The notes beneath the pieces were generated by a model. The model had not been told where the DNA came from. It ran no database searches and was given only the letters and a program-made list of their open reading frames with translations. Shown one piece after another: positions 34,656-40,610 of a DNA stretch of 40,610 nucleotides. Every line of letters starts with the position of its first letter. Positions within the stretch are counted from its first letter, which is position 1. This stretch comes from DASYYE01 sp035946955 (GTDB taxonomy: Bacteria > Actinomycetota > Actinomycetes > Streptosporangiales > Streptosporangiaceae): NCBI GenBank assembly GCA_035946955.1, contig DASYYE010000035.1, forward strand, positions 1 to 40,610, in the 5' to 3' direction. Made by a program: the position numbers and the translations under genes.

Positions 34656-34804
34656 CTGGAGTATTTGGTGTCCTGCCCGGTTGCCTTAGCCAGGTTCCAG
34701 GAGTGCAGGAACGCGTCGGTCATGCACCGCAAGCGGGTCGCCCTGGACTGGACGGCGTCGCGCAGGTCAACGCGCACTGTCCGGGTCCGGTGTCGCAGGC
34801 GCGG

Positions 34805-34810
34805 TAGAGT
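34805..34810 (+). promoter_or_regulatory. TAGAGT -10 box before the PASTA kinase
   Basis: TAGAGT, nine bases, then ATG 34820. No ribosome-binding sequence lies between, so the transcript is leaderless or nearly so. Confidence 0.45.
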
Positions 34811-34819
34811 CTGGCCGTT

Positions 34820-36160
34820 ATGGAGCCAACCTCGATGGGCATGGCGGGGCGCTACCGGCTGGAAGAACGCATCGCAGCCGGTGGTGTCGGTGAGGTATGG
34901 CGGGGCCGTGACACGGTGCTGGACCGGGTGGTGGCGGTCAAGCTGCTGCGGCCCGAATACACCCAGCACCCCGAGACGCTGGCCCGGTTCCGGGCCGAGG
35001 CCCGCCACACCGCCTCGCTGTCGCACCCCGGCATCGCCCAGGTCTACGACTACGGCCAGGGCGAGGACGGCCAGCCGTTCCTGGTCATGGAACTCATCGA
35101 CGGCCCCTCGCTGGCCACCGTGCTGGCCCGCGGGCCGCTGGACGCCGCCACCACGATGGACATCGTGTACCAGACCGCCGCCGCGCTGGCCGCCGCCCAC
35201 ACCAGCGGCCTGGTCCACCGCGACATCAAACCCGCCAACCTCCTGCTCGCACCCGGCGGGCACGTGAAGGTCACCGACTTTGGGATCGCCTACGCCGCCG
35301 GGTCCGCGCCGCTGACCCGCACCGGAGCCCTGATCGGCACCCCCGCCTACCTCGCCCCAGAGCGGGTCGCCGGCGGGGCCGCCACCCCCGCCAGCGACCT
35401 GTACTCCCTCGGGGTGGTCTGCTACGAGTGCCTGACCGGGGAACCACCCTTCAGCGGCACTCCTCTGGAGACGGCACTCGCGCACCAGCACGGCCGACTG
35501 CCACCACTCCCGCTGCACGTGCCCGCCCAGGTCACAGTGCTGGTCACCACCCTGACAGCCAAAGACCCCACAGCACGCCCCGCCAGCGCAGCCGAGGTCG
35601 CCCGCTGGGCCTCGCGGCTGCGAGACGAGCTGGCCACCGGCAGCACCGACCGCCCCACAGGCTGGCATGGCCCGGCGCCCACTGGTTCCCTGCACCCCAC
35701 CCTCACCGGCCTGCCCTCCGACACCATGGCAATCCCCCAGCCCGACTCCGTGGACAAGCCGCCGCCCAGCCACCTGCACCGCAGGTGGACGGTGCTGCTG
35801 GCAGCGGTTGCCGTTGCCTTGGCAGCAGGGCTGGCCGGCTGGCTGCTGAGGGGAACCCCCAGCGCGGCCTCTCAGGGGCACCATGCCCCCGCCGGTGTCC
35901 ACTCCACACCACCGCAGCTTGTCGACGTCAACCCGTCGCTGCTGGACGGGCAGCCCGTCAGCGCCGTCCGCCAGCAACTCACCCAACTCGGCCTGCAGGT
36001 CCAGGTGGAGTGGCACCACAGCGGCAACCAGCCAGGGGGGACGGTCATCTCCGTGGAACCCTCGGGACAGCTGCCACGTGGCACCCCGGTCGTGGTGACC
36101 GGAGCACTCGAGCCTCCCGGCCACGACCACGGCGGCGGCAACAGTGGGAATGGCAACTGA
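34820..36160 (+). CDS. PknB-like Ser/Thr protein kinase with one PASTA domain
   Basis: 446 residues. Kinase domain 11-270: glycine loop IAAGGVGEVWRG, K41 in VAVKLL, catalytic loop LVHRDIKPANLL with D135, DFG at 153-155, GTPAYLAPERV and SDLYSLGVVCYECLTGEPPF. A Pro/Thr-rich juxtamembrane stretch precedes a span at about 324-343 (VLLAAVAVALAAGLAGWLL). Outside lies a single PASTA domain at 366-430 (VDVNPSLLDGQPVSAVRQQL, GTVISVEPSGQLPRGTPVVV); many PknB proteins have three or four. The end is Gly/Asn/His-rich. It is a receptor kinase that probably senses muropeptides or another envelope ligand; targets are unknown. Confidence 0.94.
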   Translation: MEPTSMGMAGRYRLEERIAAGGVGEVWRGRDTVLDRVVAVKLLRPEYTQHPETLARFRAEARHTASLSHPGIAQVYDYGQGEDGQPFLVMELIDGPSLATVLARGPLDAATTMDIVYQTAAALAAAHTSGLVHRDIKPANLLLAPGGHVKVTDFGIAYAAGSAPLTRTGALIGTPAYLAPERVAGGAATPASDLYSLGVVCYECLTGEPPFSGTPLETALAHQHGRLPPLPLHVPAQVTVLVTTLTAKDPTARPASAAEVARWASRLRDELATGSTDRPTGWHGPAPTGSLHPTLTGLPSDTMAIPQPDSVDKPPPSHLHRRWTVLLAAVAVALAAGLAGWLLRGTPSAASQGHHAPAGVHSTPPQLVDVNPSLLDGQPVSAVRQQLTQLGLQVQVEWHHSGNQPGGTVISVEPSGQLPRGTPVVVTGALEPPGHDHGGGNSGNGN

Positions 36161-36260
36161 TCGCTACGGGCGCCGCAGGCCCTGCGCCGCGGACAATCGC
36201 TGGGCGGCGCTTAACGGCCCGCCACCGGCCGGCCTTCCCAGGCAACGCAAAGGTGAATGA

Positions 36261-36955
36261 CAAAAGATCAGCGATGCGAGCCTGACCGCCTCGGGCATCA
36301 GCCCAGCACCCATCAGCGGCCAGTCCTACAACGGTCCCGTGGCAACCTTCACCGACGCCAACACCGCCACCTCCAGCCCAGCCGACTTCACCGCCACCAT
36401 CGACTGGGGAGACGGCACGGCCACCTCCGGGGGCACCGTGACCGGCAGCGGAGGTTCCTACACCGTCGCGGGCACACACACCTACACCGGCACCGGCTTC
36501 TTCACCATCAAGGTGCACATCGTCGATGACGGCGGCAGCACCGCCGACGCACGGACGCAGGTGCTGATCTACGGGGTCGCCCGGGGCGGCAGTTTCGTGA
36601 TCGGCAACGGCAACGCCGCAACCGGCGGCTCAGTCACCTTCTGGGGAGCCCAGTGGGGCAAGCTCAACACTCTCAGTGGCGGCACCGCGCCAGCCAGCTT
36701 CAAGGGTTTCGAAGACCAGCCAGCGCTGCCGGTGTGCGGCCAGAACTGGACCACCGACCCTGGCAACAGCACGCCACCGCCAGCGGGGCCGCTGCCCGCC
36801 TACATGGCGGTCATCGTCTCCAGTTCCATCTCCCAGTCCGGCTCCACCATCTCCGGTGACACACACCCCACCTGGTGGTGGTGAAGACCAGCCCAGGGTA
36901 CGCACCGGACCCCGGCCACCCCGGAACCGGCACCGTCATCGCAACCATCTGCTGA
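36261..36955 (+). pseudogene. Frameshifted remnant of a secreted PKD-domain protein
   Basis: After a TGA at 36258 the frame reads SDASLTASGISPAPISGQSY, then VATFTDANTATSSPADFTAT, IDWGDGTATSGG and AGTHTYTGTGFFTIKVHIVD, which is a PKD/Ig-like domain. A second domain follows: FVIGNGNAATGGSVTFWGAQ and PALPVCGQNWTTDPGNSTPP. In the ACACACAC tract at about 36859-36866, removing two bases restores GDTPHLVVVKTSPGYAPDPG and GHPGTGTVIATIC with a stop at 36953. The present frame instead ends early at 36884 with THPTWWW. No start codon or signal peptide is found, so both ends are damaged. Confidence 0.8.
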
Positions 36956-37028
36956 CCCGATAGGAGAGGGCCTTGGCGGGGCCGGTCATGGCCCTGCCGA
37001 GGCCCTGCCGGGCACAAGTACACAAGGG

Positions 37029-37991
37029 TCAGCGGACCTGCGGCATGACCTCGGTCGCGATGAGTTCCAGCTGGTCCAGGTCGGTGAGGTCCAGTACCTG
37101 CAGGTACATGCGGGTGACGCCGATTTCGGCATAACACCCCAGCTTGTCCACGGCCTCGGCTGGGGAGCCGGCCAGCCCGAACCGGCGAGCCTCATCCAGT
37201 TCGTGGCCGATGGCCTCGGCACGGCGGACGGCTTCGGCGTCCGTGCGGCCACAGGCGACCATCAGCCCGGCCGAGCACACCAGTGTCGATGGGTCGCGCC
37301 CGGCTGCCTGGCAGGCTTCCCGTGCCCGGGTGAACGCCACCGCGGTCTCCTGCGGGCTGCGGAACACGTAGTTGAACTCGTCGGCGAACCGCGCCGCCAG
37401 CCGTGGCGTCCGGTGGTGCCCCCGGCCGCCGACTACGATGGGCGGACGCGGGCGCTGGGCCGGTTTGGGGAGCGCGGGTGAGTCGTCCAGCGTGTAGTAG
37501 GAGCCCTGGTAGGAGAATGTCTTGCCCGCCGACGTCTGCCAGAGCCCGGTAATGACCTCCAGCTGCTCCTCGAAACGGCCGAAACGCTCGGCCAGGCCGG
37601 GCAACGGGATGCCGTAGGCGGCGTGCTCGGCCGCATACCAGCCGGCGCCGATGCCGAGTTCGACCCGGCCGCCGCTCATCTCGTCCACCTGGGCGACCGT
37701 GATGGCCAGTGGGCCCGGGTGGCGGAACGTGGCTGCGGTCATCAGAGTGCCGAGCCGGACCCGGGTCGTCTCACGCGCCAGCCCGGCCAGCGTGACCCAG
37801 GCGTCGGTCGGCCCTGGCAGGCCGCTGGGAGCGGTGGCGTGCAGGCGTTCGGCCCTGGGGAAGCCGGTCTTCAGGTAGTGGTCGGACCGGAAGAACGCGT
37901 CGAACCCCAGGTCGTCGGCGGCCCGGGCGACCGCGAGCAGGGTGGCATAGTCAGCGCCCTGTTGCGGTTCGGTGAAGATCCGCAGTTGCAC
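37029..37991 (-). CDS. LLM-class F420-dependent oxidoreductase
   Basis: 320 residues from GTG 37991, with AGGA seven bases before. The luciferase-like barrel is clear: MQLRIFTEPQQGADYATLLA, AADDLGFDAFFRSDHYLKTG, TTRVRLGTLMTAATFRHPGP, VDEMSGGRVELGIGAGWYAA, FSYQGSYYTLDDSPALPKPA and PPIVVGGRGHHRTPRLAARF. Family members use the deazaflavin F420; the substrate is unknown. The start is four bases after the stop of the methyltransferase, so the two genes form an operon, and this settles the start choice over a longer frame. Confidence 0.9.
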   Translation of the reverse strand: MQLRIFTEPQQGADYATLLAVARAADDLGFDAFFRSDHYLKTGFPRAERLHATAPSGLPGPTDAWVTLAGLARETTRVRLGTLMTAATFRHPGPLAITVAQVDEMSGGRVELGIGAGWYAAEHAAYGIPLPGLAERFGRFEEQLEVITGLWQTSAGKTFSYQGSYYTLDDSPALPKPAQRPRPPIVVGGRGHHRTPRLAARFADEFNYVFRSPQETAVAFTRAREACQAAGRDPSTLVCSAGLMVACGRTDAEAVRRAEAIGHELDEARRFGLAGSPAEAVDKLGCYAEIGVTRMYLQVLDLTDLDQLELIATEVMPQVR

Positions 37992-37995
37992 CCGA

Positions 37996-39219
37996 TTATC
38001 CTGGCGCGCCCGCTCGGGTGAGCACCGCGAGGCACTCGACATGGTGGGTCATGGGAAATATGTCGAAGGCGCGCAGGCCTGCCAGCTGCCAGCCGAGCCG
38101 CGCGAACACGGCGATGTCGCGGGCCAGGGTGGCCGGGTCACATGACACGTACGCCACCCGGCGCAGGGCAGCGGGCGCAACCAGGCGCTCGATGACCGCA
38201 CGGGTCACCCCGGTGCGGGGCGGGTCGAGTACGGCCAGGGTGGCGGGCGGCCAGCCACCGCGGGCGAGCGCTTCCGCTGCCTCACCCACATGGACCCGGG
38301 CCCACGGGAAGTCTTGCAGGTTGTGCCGGGCGTCCCGGACCGCCATGCGGTCGGTGTCCACGCCGATGACCGTGCCGTGCGGCCCGACCGCAGCCGCCAG
38401 CGTGCCCGCGAACAGGCCTGCGCCGCAGTAGAGGTCGAGCACCACGTCGCCGGGCACCGGGCACAGCGCGTCTGCCACGGCGGTGGCGAGCAGGTCAGCC
38501 GCGCCGGGGTGGACCTGCCAGAACGTGGCTGCCCCCACCCGCCAGTCCCGGCCTGCTGCGACGTGGCGCAGGTGGGACGGCCCGCTGTGCCGTCTCCTGT
38601 GGCCACGCTCCCCAGCGGTGGTGACCACACGCTGACCCGCGGCTGGCGACACGGCCACCTCCACCGACGCCGCTGACTCCCAGTGCTGGGCGGCCACGCC
38701 AGCGGCCTCAACCAGCGGGTGGGCGATCAGGCAGTCGGCCACCTTGACGACCTCATGGGAGCGGTGCGCGAGCAGCCCTGCGGCCCCGTCCGGGCCCACC
38801 GTGAACCGCACACGGGTCCGCCAGCCCAGGCCGTCCTGGTCACCGGCCACCGGCTCCACCGTGACCGGCTGGTCGATGCCCGCGATCCGCCGCAACTGTT
38901 CACCCACCACGTCGGCCTTGAGCCGCCGCTGAGCGGCCAGGCTGGCATGCTGCCAGTCGCAGCCGCCGCACCCGCCAGGCTTCGCGTAGGGGCAGGGCGG
39001 CGTCACGCGGTCCGGGGACGCCATGAGCACGTCGACGGTTTCCGCACGGGCGAAGGTGGCGGTCTCCTCTGTGATCCGGGCACTGACCTGCTCACCTGGG
39101 AGCGCGTGACGCACGAACACCACCCGGCCGCCGGGCTCGCGGCCCACACACCAGCCGCCGTGGGCCACACCGGTCACCGACAGTTCCACCACTGCCGCGC
39201 CTGCCGTCGTCTGTGTCAC
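37996..39219 (-). CDS. TRAM-domain TrmA/RlmD-family RNA (uracil-5-)-methyltransferase
   Basis: About 407 residues from GTG 39219. The TRAM part comes first (VELSVTGVAHGGWCVGREPG, FVRHALPGEQVSARITEE), then an Fe-S cysteine cluster in CPYAKPGGCGGCDWQH. The SAM-binding domain has VVLDLYCGAGLFAGTLAAAV, GVDTDRMAVRDARHNLQ, the motif LDPPRTGVTRAVIERLV and the catalytic cysteine in VAYVSCDPATLARDIAV, with MTHHVECLAVL at the end. It methylates uridine in rRNA or tRNA using SAM. The frame is open to 39414, but that would cross the divergent trkA start. In M. tuberculosis a related gene (Rv2689c) lies near dxs and the paired trk genes. Confidence 0.92.
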   Translation of the reverse strand: MTQTTAGAAVVELSVTGVAHGGWCVGREPGGRVVFVRHALPGEQVSARITEETATFARAETVDVLMASPDRVTPPCPYAKPGGCGGCDWQHASLAAQRRLKADVVGEQLRRIAGIDQPVTVEPVAGDQDGLGWRTRVRFTVGPDGAAGLLAHRSHEVVKVADCLIAHPLVEAAGVAAQHWESAASVEVAVSPAAGQRVVTTAGERGHRRRHSGPSHLRHVAAGRDWRVGAATFWQVHPGAADLLATAVADALCPVPGDVVLDLYCGAGLFAGTLAAAVGPHGTVIGVDTDRMAVRDARHNLQDFPWARVHVGEAAEALARGGWPPATLAVLDPPRTGVTRAVIERLVAPAALRRVAYVSCDPATLARDIAVFARLGWQLAGLRAFDIFPMTHHVECLAVLTRAGAPG

Positions 39220-39363
39220 TTCCCAGGATCCCCTTGCGCTGGTGCCGTCCGCTGCCGGGCTCGAAGCCCACTCCGCGATGCAAGTATGCCGGCCTAACGT
39301 GGCACGCGCGGAGCGGGGGGAATAGCGTGGGCGGCGTCCGTTGGTCCCGCTGAAGGTGGTTGT

Positions 39364-40077
39364 GTGCACATCGTGATCATGGGCTGTGGGCGGGTCGGCT
39401 CGACCCTGGCCCACATTCTCGAAGACTCAGGCCATTCAGTGGCCGTCATAGACCAGGCACCAGAGGCGTTCCGCCGGCTCGGATCGGGCTTCAAGGGGCG
39501 GCGGATCACCGGCATCGGTTTCGACCAGGACGTGCTCATGGAGGCTGGGATCGCGGAAGCGGGCGCGTTCGCGGCCGTGAGCAGCGGTGACAACTCCAAC
39601 GTGATCGCCGCCCGGGTCGCCCGGGAGTCGTTCGGGGTGGAACGGGTGGTGGCCCGCATCTACGACCCGCGCCGCGCCGAGGTGTACCAGCGGCTGGGGA
39701 TCCCCACCGTGGCGACCGTCCGCTGGACCGCGGACCAGATGCTGCGGCGCCTGCTGCCGGATGGCGCGGAGCCGCTGTGGCGGGATCCGAGCGGGGCGGT
39801 GGTGCTGGCCGAGGTGGCCTACAGCCCCGACTGGGTCGGGGAGAAGGTCCAGGTGATCGAGGAGTCGATGCAGACCCGCATCTCGTTCATCACCCGGCTG
39901 GGCGAGGCCACGATCCCCGGCCCGCATACGGTCGTCCAGGAGGGGGACGTGCTGCACGTGGTGGCGGCCCAGACTGACCTGGGCCGGATCGAGTCAGTGC
40001 TCGCCACACGCGGCGGCCCGGCAACCCAAGCCCAGGGCCGGGACAAAGGCCGGACACGGGACAAGGGAGGGCGTTGA
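39364..40077 (+). CDS. trkA: TrkA-family potassium uptake regulator, first copy
   Basis: 237 residues from GTG 39364, with GAAGGTGG before it. The N-terminal Rossmann (RCK_N) motif is VIMGCGRVGSTLAHILEDSG with a terminal acidic VAVID. The NAD(H)-sensing middle is GIGFDQDVLMEAGIAEAGAF and SSGDNSNVIAARVARESFG; the RCK_C domain begins near residue 135 (VVLAEVAYSPDWVGEKV) and ends EGDVLHVVAAQTDLGRIE. It is a cytoplasmic gating subunit for a Trk/Ktr K+ channel. The stop and the next start share one base (TGATG), so both copies are co-translated. The C-terminal 20 residues are a basic Gly/Arg/Lys tail. Confidence 0.93.
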   Translation: MHIVIMGCGRVGSTLAHILEDSGHSVAVIDQAPEAFRRLGSGFKGRRITGIGFDQDVLMEAGIAEAGAFAAVSSGDNSNVIAARVARESFGVERVVARIYDPRRAEVYQRLGIPTVATVRWTADQMLRRLLPDGAEPLWRDPSGAVVLAEVAYSPDWVGEKVQVIEESMQTRISFITRLGEATIPGPHTVVQEGDVLHVVAAQTDLGRIESVLATRGGPATQAQGRDKGRTRDKGGR

Positions 40078-40610
40078 TGCGCGTGACCATCGCCGGGGCC
40101 GGCGCGGTCGGCCGGTCCATCGCGGGCGAACTCCTGACCAACGGCCACGAAGTGCTGCTCATTGACAAAAACCCCCGCGCGATCCAGGTGGACAGCCTGC
40201 CGCGGGCCGAGTGGCTGCTCGCGGACGCGTGCGAGATCACCTCGCTGGACGAGGCGGGCCTGCAGCAGTCCAACGTGGTCATCGCCGCTACCGGCGACGA
40301 CAAGGCCAACCTGGTCGTGTCGCTGCTGGCCAAGACGGAGTACGGCGTCCCCAGGGTGGTCGCCCGTATCAACCACCCCAAGAACGAGTGGCTGTTCAAC
40401 GAGTCCTGGGGGGTCGATGTGGCGGTGTCCACGCCCCGGCTGCTGTCCGCGCTGGTCGAGGAGGCGGTCAGCGTCGGTGACCTCGTCCGGCTGATGACGT
40501 TCCGCCAGAGCGACGCGAGCCTGGTGGAGCTGACCATCCCGGAGGACGCGCCACTGGCCGGGGCCAGGATCGGGGACATCACCTGGCCCACTGACACCGC
40601 GCTCGTGGCT
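40077..40610 (+). CDS. trkA: TrkA-family potassium uptake regulator, second copy (partial)
   Basis: 178 codons are visible before the window ends. The Rossmann motif is VTIAGAGAVGRSIAGELLTN with VLLIDKNPRAIQVD. The NAD(H) region is LLADACEITSLDEAGLQQSN with IAATGDDKANLVVSLLAKTE; the RCK_C part starts at LMTFRQSDASLVELTIPEDA. It overlaps the first copy by one base and probably forms a mixed octameric ring with it. In mycobacteria such a pair is called ceoB and ceoC. Confidence 0.93.
   Translation, partial: MRVTIAGAGAVGRSIAGELLTNGHEVLLIDKNPRAIQVDSLPRAEWLLADACEITSLDEAGLQQSNVVIAATGDDKANLVVSLLAKTEYGVPRVVARINHPKNEWLFNESWGVDVAVSTPRLLSALVEEAVSVGDLVRLMTFRQSDASLVELTIPEDAPLAGARIGDITWPTDTALVA

Noticed and set aside
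34619..36130. A 503-codon open frame opposite the PASTA kinase
   Set aside because: Gly/Val/Arg/Gln-rich shadow of the kinase gene with no recognisable domain.

Overview
The window is high-GC DNA from an actinomycete. Evidence for this is the codon use, GTG/TTG starts, actinobacterial-type HelD, an F420-type luciferase-like oxidoreductase, a DUF397/XRE-DUF5753/HATPase trio, ESX-type (WXG100-like) proteins and a stand-alone LigD-type primase-polymerase. A filamentous lineage (Streptosporangiales/Catenulisporales-like) is my inference; nothing here fixes the genus. I see no tRNA, rRNA, CRISPR array or intact transposase.

Layout. 1-1140: N-terminal part of polyphosphate kinase (minus, runs off the left edge). 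1.3-3.3 kb: three plus-strand genes resembling a type VII secretion substrate module, converging on a duplicated YbaB-like protein at 3.3-4.06 kb. 4.08-7.4 kb: a minus-strand operon dxs - ferredoxin/NADP reductase - YbaB-like. 7.7-10.5 kb: a two-propeller WD40 protein that looks like a STAND NTPase without its NTPase. 10.7-13.0 kb: ECF sigma factor overlapping a membrane-anchored putative anti-sigma protein. 13.0-17.4 kb (minus): MFS transporter, TauE/SafE permease, and a NarL-type response regulator with its histidine kinase. 17.4-18.25 kb: a non-coding stretch rich in hairpins. 18.25-20.97 kb: aconitase (minus). 21.4-23.4 kb: an S53 peptidase followed by a headless paralogue.

23.4-28.0 kb is the most unusual part. 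DUF397 and XRE/DUF5753 genes stand divergent to a single ORF. That ORF joins an SpoIIAB/RsbW-like ATPase to a RelA/SpoT-like toxin domain, and a small acidic immunity-like gene follows. Next come a GrpB-like protein, an inverted-repeat element, a decayed second copy of the toxin tail, an HNH nuclease tail and a displaced copy of the 3' end of helD. A zeta-toxin/AAA-type kinase gene lies between the two helD 3' ends. This looks like an accessory island with toxin-cassette turnover.

28.6-37.0 kb: HelD helicase, a small membrane protein, a secreted seven-repeat cysteine-paired protein, LigD-type primase-polymerase, a PASTA Ser/Thr kinase and a frameshifted PKD-domain remnant. 37.0-40.6 kb: LLM oxidoreductase, TRAM/TrmA-family rRNA methyltransferase and two adjacent TrkA-type K+ channel regulators (the second runs off the right edge). 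From family knowledge, dxs, the TrmA-family methyltransferase and the paired trkA genes lie near each other in other actinobacteria, as in Mycobacterium tuberculosis. The window therefore reads as a conserved core neighbourhood into which accessory genes have been placed.
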